From Actinomadura sp. BRA 177 (GTDB lineage Bacteria; Actinomycetota; Actinomycetes; Streptosporangiales; Streptosporangiaceae), in the NCBI RefSeq assembly GCF_013372625.1, contig NZ_JABXFD010000363.1, positions 1-34,590 of the forward strand: 34,590 nucleotides of DNA, in the 5' to 3' direction. A model generated the notes under the pieces. It was not told the DNA's origin. It made no database searches and worked only from the letters and a program-made list of their open reading frames with translations. The position numbers and the translations under genes are program-made. Positions 7,390 through 15,682 of the stretch are shown in pieces (the first letter of the stretch is position 1; each line of letters starts with the position of its first letter).

Positions 7390-9552
7390 TCATGTGTAAC
7401 CGACGGGTCCCCGCGATTGTTCCCGGCCCACCGCGAAGGTCCCCGTACGCCGGACGGTGTGCCACCCCAAGCGCGCCCCTAGCAGCGCCGTGACCACCGA
7501 TTGGACGACCACCAGATACATGAGCTGCCGGTACACGAACTGCTGGAGCGGCAGTACCCACAGTGGACGGACGGTTTCGCCGTCCAGCCATAGGGCGTAG
7601 GCACCGGCGGCGGCCTGCGCGGCGACGAAGGCCGTCCAGGTGAGGACGGGCACGGCGGGGTCTAGGAAGAGCAGTCCGAAGAGGGCGAAGAGGTCAACGG
7701 CCGGTGCGAACAGTGGGAAGAGCACCTGGAACACCGCCAGGTAGGGCAGGCAGCGGCGTCCGAACCGGCCTGAACCACCGGTTTCGACGACGGAACGGCG
7801 GTGCTTCCACATCGCCTGCATGGTCCCGTAGCACCAGCGGTACCGCTGCCTCCACAGTTGGCGCAGGGACGACGGTGTCTCCGTCCAGGCGAGGGCCTTT
7901 TCCTCGTAGACGACGCGGGCCCCGGTTCGGCAGATCGCCATGGTGAGGTCGGTGTCCTCGGCCAGGGTGTCGCCTGGCACGCACCCCACCTCGGCTAGGA
8001 CCGACCTCCGGAATGCACCGATCGCACCCGGCACGGTCGGCATGCATTGCAGGATGTCGAACATCCGCCGGTCGAGGTTGAATCCGATGACGTACTCGAT
8101 GTGCTGCCAGCGTCCGAGGATGCCGCCCCGGTTGGCGACCTTGGTGTTGCCGCTGACCGCGCCGACGGACGGGTCCGCGAACGGCGCGACGAGGTGGCGG
8201 ATGGTGTCGCGCTGGAAGACGGTGTCTCCGTCCACCAGCACGAGGATCTCCGACCGGGCCACGAACAGTCCGGCGTTCAGCGCGCTCGGCTTGCCGCCGT
8301 TCGGCTTGCGAATCAGGTGGACGCCCGGCAGGCCGATGCTGTCGACGATCGCTGCGGTGCTGTCGGTGGAGCCGTCGTCCACCACGATCACCTCGACGAT
8401 GCCCGGATAGTCGGTGTCGAGCAGCGACCCGATCGTCGCCGCGATGCCCGCCTCCTCGTTGTACGCGGGGACGACCACCGAGACGGGCGGGAACGGATCG
8501 GGCGGCATCTCCCCGATCTCCGTCATCTCCGGCATGACGGGCGGACCCAGGCGGCGGACGCGGCGCATGTGGACGTGCGCGAACACCAGCAGCAGCACCA
8601 GCCGCAGCACGTACAGGATCCCGGCGGCGACGAACAGGGCGCCCATCGTCCCGGTGAGCGCGCACGCGGCGCGCTGCGCGGCGACGAGCGTCCAGCCGAC
8701 GGCCCGCTCGTGCGCGGGCACCGGGACCTCCGCCGACGGCATGCCGAGCGCCTGCGTGAGCGTGGTGAACCGGTATCCGCGCGGCTGGAGCCGGTCGATG
8801 ATCCGCTCCACGGCCGCAACGGTCTGCGCCCGGTCGCCGCCCGAGTCGTGCAGCATCACGACCGCGCCCTCGCCGCGCCGCTCCGCCGCCAGCGCCGTCT
8901 GGACGATCTTCGCGGTGCCGGGCCGCGCCCAGTCCTCGGTGTCGCGGTCGGTGAGGACGACGATGTAGCCGGCCGCGCCCGTCCGCTCGGCCGCGCGCCA
9001 CTCCGGTTCGGTCAGGCCGTCCGGACGGGACGAGTACGGCATGCGCATCAGCCGGGTGTGGACTCCCGCCGCGCCCGCCAGCGCCCGCTGCGTGAGGTCC
9101 ATTTCCAGGCGTCCCCGCCAGGCGGGCGCGGTGGCCAGGTTGACGTGCGTGTACGTGTGCGAGCCGATTTCGTTGCCTTCGCGGGGAATGCGGCGGGTCA
9201 GCGCCGGGTTCTCGGCCACGTGCGCGCCAATCGTGAAGAACGTGGCGTGCGCGTCGTGGCGGCGCAGGACGTCCAGGATCCTCGGCGTCCACTCGGGGTC
9301 GGGGCCGTCGTCGAAGGTCAGCGCGATCGTCTTCGGCGGCAGGCGGCGGCTGCGCGGTACGCCGCCCGCGAGGTTGAGGACGGGCCCGGCGGAGCGAGCC
9401 TGGGCTGGAGCCGGTACGGGACGCGTTGGCTCGTCCCTAGGCGCCTCACCGACGGCGCCGTGCGCGAAGCCGTCCAGCAGTAGGAGCACGGTGAGCACCA
9501 GCCCACCGAGTAAGAGCAGAACCCAGTGACCGCGTGGCTCGCTACGTCGCAC
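7390..9552 (-). CDS. Polysaccharide deacetylase/GT2 glycosyltransferase fusion (MatB-like)
   Basis: This 720-residue membrane protein joins two enzymes. After a signal anchor (about 11-27) comes a NodB-type CE4 deacetylase with TFDDGP (79-84; Asp81, Asp82), SHTYTH (His132, His136) and LHD (234-236). A membrane helix pair (about 295-327) leads to a GT2 synthase with VPAYNEE (361-367), DDGSTD (392-397), DGD (441-443), EDTDL (532-536) and QRYRW (569-573), and then C-terminal helices. The QxxRW motif marks a processive beta-glycan synthase. The same fusion occurs in Streptomyces MatB, linked to a PNAG-like mycelial adhesive, so a deacetylated poly-GlcNAc-type exopolysaccharide is likely. The start is GTG with no clear ribosome site, two bases after the upstream gene's stop, which suggests coupling. 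Confidence 0.9.
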   Translation of the reverse strand: MRRSEPRGHWVLLLLGGLVLTVLLLLDGFAHGAVGEAPRDEPTRPVPAPAQARSAGPVLNLAGGVPRSRRLPPKTIALTFDDGPDPEWTPRILDVLRRHDAHATFFTIGAHVAENPALTRRIPREGNEIGSHTYTHVNLATAPAWRGRLEMDLTQRALAGAAGVHTRLMRMPYSSRPDGLTEPEWRAAERTGAAGYIVVLTDRDTEDWARPGTAKIVQTALAAERRGEGAVVMLHDSGGDRAQTVAAVERIIDRLQPRGYRFTTLTQALGMPSAEVPVPAHERAVGWTLVAAQRAACALTGTMGALFVAAGILYVLRLVLLLVFAHVHMRRVRRLGPPVMPEMTEIGEMPPDPFPPVSVVVPAYNEEAGIAATIGSLLDTDYPGIVEVIVVDDGSTDSTAAIVDSIGLPGVHLIRKPNGGKPSALNAGLFVARSEILVLVDGDTVFQRDTIRHLVAPFADPSVGAVSGNTKVANRGGILGRWQHIEYVIGFNLDRRMFDILQCMPTVPGAIGAFRRSVLAEVGCVPGDTLAEDTDLTMAICRTGARVVYEEKALAWTETPSSLRQLWRQRYRWCYGTMQAMWKHRRSVVETGGSGRFGRRCLPYLAVFQVLFPLFAPAVDLFALFGLLFLDPAVPVLTWTAFVAAQAAAGAYALWLDGETVRPLWVLPLQQFVYRQLMYLVVVQSVVTALLGARLGWHTVRRTGTFAVGREQSRGPVGYT

Positions 9553-9554
9553 GG

Positions 9555-10067
9555 TCAGCGGTTCTTCTTCTTGCGTCCCCAGGCGGGCGGGTTCGCCTGG
9601 GACTTGCCCGGATGGGTCGTGGACGCGGTCACCGTCGGCGTGGGTCTCAGCGTAGACGACGGCTTGGGCGCGGTCGACGGAGCGGGGACCACAACCCGCT
9701 GGGTGGGTTCCGGCTCAGCGGCGACGGGCGGTTCGGTCGTTTTCGTCGGCGTGACTTGGGGATGGCTCACTTTCACGCGCGGATGGGCGGGCGGTTCGCT
9801 CCACGGGGTCAGCGGCACATCCGTCCCCGTGGTCATGCCGAGGCCCAACGCACCGAGGAACACGACGAGAAGCGCTCCGACGGTCAGGCCCAGCCGCCGT
9901 CCGACCCGCGCCCGCCATCCGGACGCGTCGACGAAAACGGGGGCAGCCTCGGTTAACGGTTTCGCATCGGTGGACGGCTCCGCCAAGGGGTCCGTCAGTG
10001 GCTCGGTGACCGGTGAGATGCCGGGGACGAGAAGTTCGTCCCGGTCATACGGGGAGTTGCCGATCAT
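9555..10067 (-). CDS. Single-pass membrane protein with Pro/Thr-rich outer tail
   Basis: This 170-residue protein has no recognised domain. A cytoplasmic region of about 55 residues is followed by one hydrophobic helix (about 60-78, LTVGALLVVFLGALGLGM), then a long Pro/Thr/Ser-rich extracytoplasmic tail ending in the basic WGRKKKNR. It lies two bases upstream of the deacetylase/glycosyltransferase gene and is surely cotranscribed with it. In Streptomyces mat loci a small membrane protein (MatA) also precedes MatB; I infer an analogous partner role without visible sequence proof. The start is ATG at 10067. Confidence 0.75.
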   Translation of the reverse strand: MIGNSPYDRDELLVPGISPVTEPLTDPLAEPSTDAKPLTEAAPVFVDASGWRARVGRRLGLTVGALLVVFLGALGLGMTTGTDVPLTPWSEPPAHPRVKVSHPQVTPTKTTEPPVAAEPEPTQRVVVPAPSTAPKPSSTLRPTPTVTASTTHPGKSQANPPAWGRKKKNR

Positions 10068-10183
10068 ATTCGTCCAGTATTCGGGGCGGGGAGGCGGCGT
10101 CCGGGCGAGCCAGGCGTCATACGTTCAGCGCGAACCCCTGAGTACGTGTCACACCACGGTGAGAATTTCTGCACAATGGCGCG

Positions 10184-10804
10184 ATGGACGAGGACGAACT
10201 CGGTCGTGCGCTGCGCGCGGCGCAGGACGGCGACGAGGAGTCCTTCCGCGTCCTCTACCGCGACGTCCAGCCCCGCCTCGTCCGGTTCGCGGGCGCGCTC
10301 GTCGGCCCGGACGCCGAGGACGTGACGTCCGAGGCGTGGCTGCAGATCGCCCGCGACCTGCGCTCCTTCCGCGGCGACCTGGACGGCTTCCGCGGCTGGA
10401 CCGCGACGATCACCCGGCACCGCGCCCTCGACCATCTGCGCCGCAAGTCCCGCCGCCCCGCCGCCGACCTGCCCGCCGAGGAACTGGTCACAATGGCCGC
10501 GGACGGCGACACCGAACTGGACGCCCTGGACGGCATCGCCACCGGGGAGGCCCTCCGGCTGATCTCCGAACTCCCCCGCGACCAGGCCGAGGCGGTGCTG
10601 CTGCGCGTCGTCGTCGGCCTGGACGCCAAGTCGGCCGGCAAGGTCCTCGGCAAGCGCGCGGGCGCCGTCCGCACCGCCGCCTACCGCGGCCTGCGCCGCC
10701 TCGCCGACCGGCTGTCGGACACCGGTACGTCGGCCGCCGAGGCCGCCCGGCCGCTCGTCAAGGGTGACAAAAGCGGCGGTGCCGGCGCTGAGGAAGTGTC
10801 ATGA
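10184..10804 (+). CDS. ECF-type RNA polymerase sigma factor
   Basis: This 206-residue protein has the two domains of a group 4 sigma factor. Region 2 includes SFRVLYRDVQPRLVRFAGALVG, with DAEDVTSEAWLQIARDL and the DNA-melting segment GWTATITRHRALDHLRRKSRR. Region 4 includes LPRDQAEAVLLRVVVGLDAKSAGKVL and ends in a recognition helix (GAVRTAAYRGLRRLADRL). No clear ribosome site precedes the ATG. It diverges from the mat-like pair and ends tail-to-tail with mkl: the two TGA stops share the six bases TCATGA (10799-10804). No anti-sigma gene follows, so its control is unknown. Confidence 0.9.
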   Translation: MDEDELGRALRAAQDGDEESFRVLYRDVQPRLVRFAGALVGPDAEDVTSEAWLQIARDLRSFRGDLDGFRGWTATITRHRALDHLRRKSRRPAADLPAEELVTMAADGDTELDALDGIATGEALRLISELPRDQAEAVLLRVVVGLDAKSAGKVLGKRAGAVRTAAYRGLRRLADRLSDTGTSAAEAARPLVKGDKSGGAGAEEVS

Positions 10805-11872
10805 GTGACCATTCCGAGGGCGGGCGGCGGCGGAGAGGAGGGCGTGCAGGGCGGCGGGCCCGCCCGCGGCGGGGGCGCCGACGGGCGTCATGGACGCCAC
10901 GTACCGCGGCCACTCCTCCACCCAGTTGCGCCCGAGGTCGTCGATGAACGAGCCGGGCGGCGGGGTGACGCCGTGCGCCGCGCACCACGCGCCGGGCGCG
11001 TGCATGCCGGTCCGGAGCATCCCGTTGCTGGTCATCTGCTGCGGCGGGATCGGGGGCAGCTTGCCCGAGTCGAGGCCCATCTTGGCCTCGGCCTCCAGCT
11101 CGGAGGCGTCCTTCTCCTCCGACATGCCGATCGGGCCGACCTTGCTGGCGTTGAGGAACTGCCGGACGACCGGCTCCTCGCTGGACAGCAGCATCTCGCG
11201 GGGCCCGAACATGGCGAGGTTGCGCTGGTACAGCAGGCCGATGTTGTCCGGGACGGTCCGCGCCGTGTTGATGTCGTGGGTGACGATGAGGAACGTCGCG
11301 CCGATCTGCGCGTTCAGGTCGATGAACACCTGGTTCAGGAACGCGGTGCGGACCGGGTCGAGGCCGGAGTCCGGCTCGTCCACCAGGAGGATCTCGGGGT
11401 CCAGCACCAGCGCGCGGGCGAGGCCGGCGCGCTTGCGCATCCCGCCGGAGATCTCGCCGGGCAGCTTGTGCTCGGCGCCGAGCAGGCCGACCATCTCCAT
11501 CTTCTCGAGGACGATGCGCTTGACCTCGGACTCGGACTTCTTGGTGTGCTCGCGCAGCGGGAAGGCGATGTTGTCGAACAGGCTCATCGAGCCGAACAGC
11601 GCGCCGTCCTGGAAGAGGACGCCGAACAGCTTGCGGGTCTCGTACAGCTGCGACTCGGGCAGGTGGGGCAGGTCCCGGTCGCCGATCCAGATGTGCCCGC
11701 GGTCGGGCTTGAGCAGCCCGACGAGCGACTTCAGGAACACCGACTTGCCGGTACCGGACGGGCCCAGAAGAACGGAGATCTCACCTGCGGGAATGGTCAG
11801 CGACACGTCCTGCCAGATCACCTGGCGGCCGAAGGACTTGGTCAGGCCCTCGACTCTGATCTCGACGCCCAC
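10799..11872 (-). CDS. mkl: ABC transporter ATP-binding protein, Mkl/MceG (MlaF) type
   Basis: This 357-residue cytosolic ATPase carries Walker A GPSGTGKS (37-44), Q-loop Gln89, signature ISGGM (142-146), Walker B ILLVDEP (162-168) and switch His200. The LPGEISGGMRKRAGLARAL stretch and the C-terminal extension of about 110 residues fit Mkl/MceG, the shared ATPase that powers Mce-type lipid importers in actinobacteria. No permease or Mce protein lies nearby, so it acts on transporters encoded elsewhere, as in mycobacteria, where mkl also lies near rplJ-rplL. The start is GTG with AAAGGTG just before it. It overlaps the sigma gene stop by six bases. Confidence 0.9.
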   Translation of the reverse strand: MGVEIRVEGLTKSFGRQVIWQDVSLTIPAGEISVLLGPSGTGKSVFLKSLVGLLKPDRGHIWIGDRDLPHLPESQLYETRKLFGVLFQDGALFGSMSLFDNIAFPLREHTKKSESEVKRIVLEKMEMVGLLGAEHKLPGEISGGMRKRAGLARALVLDPEILLVDEPDSGLDPVRTAFLNQVFIDLNAQIGATFLIVTHDINTARTVPDNIGLLYQRNLAMFGPREMLLSSEEPVVRQFLNASKVGPIGMSEEKDASELEAEAKMGLDSGKLPPIPPQQMTSNGMLRTGMHAPGAWCAAHGVTPPPGSFIDDLGRNWVEEWPRYVASMTPVGAPAAGGPAALHALLSAAARPRNGHS

Positions 11873-12319
11873 TCGTCACCTTTCGTCCAGGCCGGGGGGG
11901 AAATCCCGAACCAATGAGCGAGTAGCACTCAGGCTCTTGCTGGCGTAACTCTCTTGCAGTCGTGACACAGCGTGTCCGCTGTGTTGCTACCGTCCGGTAG
12001 CCGCGCCGGGTTTCACTACCGTAGCGGTCCGCCGTCCGAATGGAAGGGGTTCCGGTCCAGATCAGCGACCAAAAGCGACGTCGTAAGACAATCGTTACTT
12101 ACGGCGCCTATGAGGCTAGTGGTCCAAGAACCAGCCCCTCAAGCCCGGGCGGCTGGGACGGAGACGGCCCAGTGTGACCACAGCGTCAGGACGGGACGCT
12201 ACGCCGCCCGCGGACGGCCACACAACCCGTCGCGGCACACGCTTTTCCGCGCACCTTTATCACTCCCGCACAGGAAAACGACCGCCCCCTGAGCAGGTCT
12301 GAGCACCCGGAACGCGAAA
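11873..12319. other. Non-coding region between mkl and rplL
   Basis: About 450 bp with no convincing gene. One plus-strand frame of 106 codons (11972-12292) lacks a ribosome site and any family features. The mkl promoter should lie here. Two inverted repeats at 11965-12001 are listed separately. The rest shows nothing I can name. Confidence 0.6.
11965..12001. promoter_or_regulatory. Two adjacent inverted repeats upstream of mkl
   Basis: ACACAGCG-TGTC-CGCTGTGT (11965-11984) has perfect 8-bp arms, and GCTACCG-TC-CGGTAGC (11986-12001) has perfect 7-bp arms. They lie 93-129 bp upstream of the mkl start codon. They look like binding sites for dimeric repressors (the second is TetR-like), but the regulator is unknown. 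Confidence 0.5.
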
Positions 12320-12353
12320 GAGGCGGCCACCCCCGTGCAGGGGTGACCGCCTC
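12320..12353 (-). terminator. Terminator of the rplJ-rplL operon
   Basis: Arms of 14 bp at 12320-12333 and 12340-12353 pair with one mismatch around the loop CGTGCA. On the minus strand the stem is followed by TTTCGCG. It lies 44 bp after the rplL stop. Confidence 0.85.
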
Positions 12354-12396
12354 CTTGGAGAGCGGTGGAGCCGCGGCTCCGGAGCTCTGGAGCTAC

Positions 12397-12783
12397 CTAC
12401 TTGACGGTGACCGTCGCGCCGGCCTTCTCCAGGGCCTCCTTGGCCTTGTCCGCGGCCTCCTTGTTGACCTTCTCCAGCAGCGGCTTCGGCGCGCCGTCGA
12501 CCAGGTCCTTGGCCTCCTTGAGGCCGAGGCTCGTCAGCGCGCGAACCTCCTTGATGACCTGGATCTTCTTGTCGCCGGCGCCCTCGAGGATGACGTCGAA
12601 CTCGTCCTGCGCGGCGGCCTCCTCGGCGGCCGGGGCGGCCGGGCCGGTCGGCGCGACGGCCGCGACCGGGGCGGCGGCCTTGACGTCGAAGACGTCCTCG
12701 AACTGCTTCACGAACTCGGAGAGCTCGAGAAGGGTCATCTCCTTGAAAGCGTCGAGCAGCTCGTCGGTGCTGAGCTTCGCCAT
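12397..12783 (-). CDS. rplL: 50S ribosomal protein L7/L12
   Basis: This 128-residue protein forms the flexible stalk dimers of the 50S subunit that recruit translation factors. The N-terminal dimerisation helices ([20 protein letters not shown]), the Ala/Pro-rich hinge (about 36-60) and the C-terminal factor-binding domain ([20 protein letters not shown], then [16 protein letters not shown]) are all intact. It lies 54 bp downstream of rplJ in the usual two-gene operon, with a ribosome site (GGAGGAAAC) before the ATG. In Streptomyces rpoB follows; here mkl does. Confidence 0.98.
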   Translation of the reverse strand: MAKLSTDELLDAFKEMTLLELSEFVKQFEDVFDVKAAAPVAAVAPTGPAAPAAEEAAAQDEFDVILEGAGDKKIQVIKEVRALTSLGLKEAKDLVDGAPKPLLEKVNKEAADKAKEALEKAGATVTVK

Positions 12784-12837
12784 GATGTTTCCTCCGCTAC
12801 GGCTTGAAATCTCGGGTGTACGGAACCGCGGGTGCGC

Positions 12838-13401
12838 CTACTCGGCGGACGCCTCGGCGGCGGGTGCCTCGGCGGTCTCGCCCTCGCCCTCGCGCTTGGC
12901 GCGCAGCGCCTCGGCGAGCTGGGCCGCCTGCGTCGGCAGGGCGTTGAACAGCGCGGCGGCGTTCGCCATCGAGCCCTTCATCGCACCGGCCAGCTTGGCG
13001 AGGAGAACCTCGCGCGACTCGAGGTCCGCGAGCTTGGTGATCTCGCCGGCGTCCATCGACTGACCGTCGATGAAGCCGCCCTTGATCACCAGCATCGGGT
13101 GCGCCTTGGCGAAGTCACGCAGGCCCTTGGCGGCCTCGACCACGTCGCCGCGCACGAACGCGATGGCCGACGGGCCTTCGAGCAGCTCACGGAACTGCTC
13201 GTCGACACCGGCCTCGTTCGCGGCGCGCTTGGTCAGCGTGTTCTTCACCACGCGGAACCGCGCGTTCTCGCCGAGGTTGTCGCGCAGCTCCTTGACCTGC
13301 GCGACGCTGAGCCCGCGGTACTCGGTCAGCACGGCGCCGCTGGAGCTCTGAAACTCGTTCTTGAGCTCGGCGATCGCCGCGTCCTTGTGGGCCTTGGCCA
13401 T
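12838..13401 (-). CDS. rplJ: 50S ribosomal protein L10
   Basis: This 187-residue protein anchors the L7/L12 stalk to the ribosome and, as free protein, regulates its own operon by binding the mRNA leader. The L10 signatures [31 protein letters not shown] and [11 protein letters not shown] are present, followed by the C-terminal L12-binding helix and a Glu/Ala tail. The start at 13401 follows AGGAGG five bases earlier; the frame open further upstream to 13659 is the untranslated leader. Confidence 0.98.
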   Translation of the reverse strand: MAKAHKDAAIAELKNEFQSSSGAVLTEYRGLSVAQVKELRDNLGENARFRVVKNTLTKRAANEAGVDEQFRELLEGPSAIAFVRGDVVEAAKGLRDFAKAHPMLVIKGGFIDGQSMDAGEITKLADLESREVLLAKLAGAMKGSMANAAALFNALPTQAAQLAEALRAKREGEGETAEAPAAEASAE

Positions 13402-13625
13402 AGCCCTCCTTCCGATTACCTGGGTGGTCCGATCCGCGCCCGTCCCACGGCAACGGGGGCTGGGACGCCGATCCACCAAAAAACGCCCCGGCGCAGGCGC
13501 ACGGGGCGTCCAGGCAAGGCACGGAGGCCATGCGGAAGCTCTCGTCTCACCTACGCAGGCCGCCCGAACTGAGTCGGGTCCTTCGGTCACCTCACGCGGA
13601 GGCGACGACCGGCGGTCTTCGGCGT
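13402..13625 (-). ncRNA. L10-type leader of the rplJ-rplL mRNA
   Basis: About 220 nt separate the likely transcription start from rplJ. On the minus strand the leader contains CCGAAGACCGCCGGTCGTCG, a GACCGAAGGACCCG hairpin segment and GCCTGCGTAGGTGAGACGAG, which resembles the conserved L10-binding part of ribosomal L10 leaders. A Rho-independent terminator follows at 13509-13478. Free L10 would bind the upper structure and favour termination. The assignment rests on position and motif memory, without a covariance-model search. Confidence 0.7.
13478..13509 (-). terminator. Attenuator terminator before rplJ
   Basis: ACGCCCCG (13483-13490) pairs with CGGGGCGT (13502-13509), extended by GCGC/GCGC with one bulge, and on the minus strand is followed by TTTTTT (13483-13478). 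It is 77 bp upstream of the rplJ start and cannot terminate an upstream gene, since the lipoprotein gene has its own hairpin. This is the clearest T-tract terminator in the window, as expected for an attenuator. Confidence 0.8.
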
Positions 13626-13630
13626 CAAAC

Positions 13631-13659
13631 AGGGTATGGACTGGCGACCGAATATTCAA
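13631..13659 (-). promoter_or_regulatory. Probable rplJ promoter
   Basis: On the minus strand TTGAAT (13659-13654) and TACCCT (13636-13631) are separated by 17 bp, giving a start near 13625, just before the L10-type leader. The surrounding AT-rich stretch contrasts with the GC-rich background. Confidence 0.5.
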
Positions 13660-13678
13660 ATCAAGTCGAACTGAACAA

Positions 13679-13709
13679 GGGACCGCGACCCGGTGCGGGT
13701 CGCGGTCCC
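13679..13709 (-). terminator. Terminator after the first LppX-like lipoprotein gene
   Basis: Perfect 13-bp arms GGGACCGCGACCC (13679-13691) and its complement (13697-13709) flank GGTGC. On the minus strand the stem is followed by TTGTT. It lies 20 bp past the stop at 13730. Confidence 0.85.
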
Positions 13710-13729
13710 TCGGTCGTGCGTGCGGGTGA

Positions 13730-14611
13730 TCAGGCGCCGGGGAGTCCGCCGCCGGCGCCGAGCTTGCCCATCAGCTCGCTGAAGTCCGTGACCTGGCTCG
13801 CCGGCGGCGCGGCGATCTGCACCGGCTTGCCGTAGTCGCGGTACTTCATCGTCATGGTCAGCGTGCCCTCGGCCGTCTGGTCCGACTTCATCTTGAGCTG
13901 GCGCGGCAGCTGCTGGTCGTCCACCCAGAGGTCGAAGTGCATGTTCTCCATGCCGGACGCCGTGTAGTTCTTGCGGTAGGAGTCCTGCATCTCCGGGGAG
14001 AGCTTGGCGATCGCGTCCGCCGTCCGGTAGGTGCCGGTGTAGTGGGTCGTCTCGACGCCGCCCACCGTCTCCTTGCCGACCTCGCGCACGTCCTTGGACG
14101 CCGTCAGCATCTTGGTGTTCTGGACCGGGTCCATCTGCCGCGACTGCTGCAGCAGCTCCTCGATGTTGAGGCCGGACTGCTTGCCCAGCTCGTCCAGCGA
14201 GATCTTGAACCAGGGCTTGGCCGAGTTGCCGCCGAGCGCGCTCAGCATCGACATCTTCATGTACATGGTCCGGCCGACGAGCCGCTGCTCCATGCCGCCG
14301 ATCGACTTGCCGCCGGCCGCCATGTCGGTGAAGTTCATGCTGTAGGCGAGGTCGGGCTTCGTCCGGTACTGCATCGTGCCGTTCATCGTCACGTCGCCCT
14401 CGGACGTGCCCGCCATCAGCATGGACATGTCGGCCTTGAACGAGTCGGTCTGGCCGGTCTTCTCCGCGGCCTTGCCGAGCACCTGCGCGGCGGTCAGCTT
14501 GAGGTTCTTGCCGGCCTCGTCCACCTTCTTCCCGGCGTCACCGAGACAGCCGGTCATCGAGAGGGCGAGGCCGGTGGCCAGCGCCGTGGCGGCGGCGAAA
14601 CGACGGATCAT
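13730..14611 (-). CDS. LppX/LprG-like lipoprotein, paralogue 1
   Basis: This 293-residue protein has an RR-containing signal peptide and lipobox SMTGC (Cys22), so it should be lipid-anchored outside the membrane. The mature part looks like the LolA/LppX/LprG half-barrel fold, which carries lipids in actinobacteria: repeated beta strands with [17 protein letters not shown], then [16 protein letters not shown] and the family-like [17 protein letters not shown]. The start at 14611 follows AAGGAG ten bases upstream. Close relatives follow at 14718 and 17074. In Streptomyces lipoproteins also lie between rplA and rplJ. The fold assignment is from pattern; the cargo is unknown. Confidence 0.82.
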   Translation of the reverse strand: MIRRFAAATALATGLALSMTGCLGDAGKKVDEAGKNLKLTAAQVLGKAAEKTGQTDSFKADMSMLMAGTSEGDVTMNGTMQYRTKPDLAYSMNFTDMAAGGKSIGGMEQRLVGRTMYMKMSMLSALGGNSAKPWFKISLDELGKQSGLNIEELLQQSRQMDPVQNTKMLTASKDVREVGKETVGGVETTHYTGTYRTADAIAKLSPEMQDSYRKNYTASGMENMHFDLWVDDQQLPRQLKMKSDQTAEGTLTMTMKYRDYGKPVQIAAPPASQVTDFSELMGKLGAGGGLPGA

Positions 14612-14717
14612 CGTGGGAGTTCTCCTTGTCAGCGGGTCGCCCGGGCGCACGGGCGCGACGTCTAGATCAGACGCAGGAGAACCCTGTTCGGTTCACCCGG
14701 ATCGTCGTGATTCGCTC

Positions 14718-15569
14718 TCAGTTGCCGCCGAGGAACGAGCCGATCGACAGCTCGCCCACCTGGTCGGACGGCGGCGCGTTCACGGTGAACGAGTCGCCGT
14801 AGTCGCTGTAGAGGACGGTCACCGACCCGGTCTCGCCCTGTGAGCCGTTCGCCTTGGACACGATCTTGCGCGGCAGGTTGTCGCCGTCCGTCCACAGATC
14901 GAAGTTGATCTTTCCGTTGGCGCGGTCCTTCGGCAGCCACTTGCCGACCTTCTCGCGCGCCTGCGCGTCGAGGCGGTTCAGCGCGTCCTCCACGGTGACC
15001 GTGCCGGTGTAGTGCGTCGTCTGCACGCCGTCGACCGTCTCGGTGCCGACCCGGCGGGCGTCCTTGGAGCCGGTGAACATCTTCGTCTGCTCGGCCGGGT
15101 CGACCTTCTGCACCTGGTTGACCAGGCCCTGGACGTCGAACCCGGTACGCTGCGCGACCTGGTTCACGTCGATCTTCACCCAGGGCTTGCCGTTGCTGAC
15201 GAACTGGGCGAGCTGCGGGACCTTCGCGTAGAGGACGTTGTCGGTGAAGACCGCCTGCCCCTTGGCGCCCGGCACGCTCTGCCCGTTGCGGCTGAACTCG
15301 TCCAGCTTCGCGCTGAACTTCAGCGTCGGGCGCAGCTGGAACTGCCCGTCCGCGTGGATCTTGCCGGCGCCGTCCCCGGTGCCGGTCACGGTGAGGTCGG
15401 CCTTGAACGTGTCGGCGTTCTCCGCCTTCTGGGACGTCTTCAGCAGCGCCTGCCCGGCGCTGAGCTTCATGTTCTCCGTGTTCGCCGACCCGTCCCCGTT
15501 GCATCCGGACAGGACGAGCGCGGCACCCACGGCAGTACCGCCGGCCGCCACCACGAGTCGTCGGTTCAT
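14718..15569 (-). CDS. LppX/LprG-like lipoprotein, paralogue 2
   Basis: This 283-residue protein has a signal peptide with lipobox VLSGC (Cys23) and a mature domain parallel to paralogue 1: an N-terminal helix (LSAGQALLKTSQKAEN), strands with FKADLTVTGTG, then PWVKIDVNQVAQRTGFD, TTHYTGTVTVEDALNRL and INFDLWTDGDNLPRKIV. The shared FDLWxDxxxLPR and TTHYTGT motifs show common descent. It is probably an outer-leaflet lipid or glycolipid carrier. GGGAGG lies ten bases before the ATG, and a promoter candidate lies at 15624-15653. A TnpB element is inserted 114 bp upstream of its start. Confidence 0.82.
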   Translation of the reverse strand: MNRRLVVAAGGTAVGAALVLSGCNGDGSANTENMKLSAGQALLKTSQKAENADTFKADLTVTGTGDGAGKIHADGQFQLRPTLKFSAKLDEFSRNGQSVPGAKGQAVFTDNVLYAKVPQLAQFVSNGKPWVKIDVNQVAQRTGFDVQGLVNQVQKVDPAEQTKMFTGSKDARRVGTETVDGVQTTHYTGTVTVEDALNRLDAQAREKVGKWLPKDRANGKINFDLWTDGDNLPRKIVSKANGSQGETGSVTVLYSDYGDSFTVNAPPSDQVGELSIGSFLGGN

Positions 15570-15623
15570 GAGGGTTGAGCCTCCCTTGTCGCCCTTCTGG
15601 TGTTCCCAGTGTCGCGGGACGCC

Positions 15624-15653
15624 AACATAGGGGGCATCCCCCGGTGGTATGAA
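15624..15653 (-). promoter_or_regulatory. Promoter candidate with central palindrome, paralogue 2
   Basis: On the minus strand TTCATA (15653-15648) and TATGTT (15629-15624) are 18 bp apart. The spacer holds GGGGGCATCCCCC (15630-15642), a 5-bp inverted repeat placed where a repressor or a MerR-type activator would bind. Confidence 0.4.
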
Positions 15654-15682
15654 CGAGAGGCTCAGGCGGTACGACCAACGGC

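Noticed and set aside
10801-10950. ATG overlapping the sigma factor stop (ATGA) as the start of an anti-sigma gene
   Set aside because: The frame gives about 50 Arg-rich codons and then a stop, and it lies antisense to the conserved mkl C-terminus. No anti-sigma feature is present.
11972-12292. 106-codon plus-strand frame between mkl and rplL
   Set aside because: No ribosome site, no recognisable domain, and it crosses regulatory palindromes. Treated as non-coding.
13402-13659. Extended L10 protein start at 13659
   Set aside because: It would translate the leader and the T-tract attenuator. The ATG at 13401 has AGGAGG and the family N-terminus [14 protein letters not shown].
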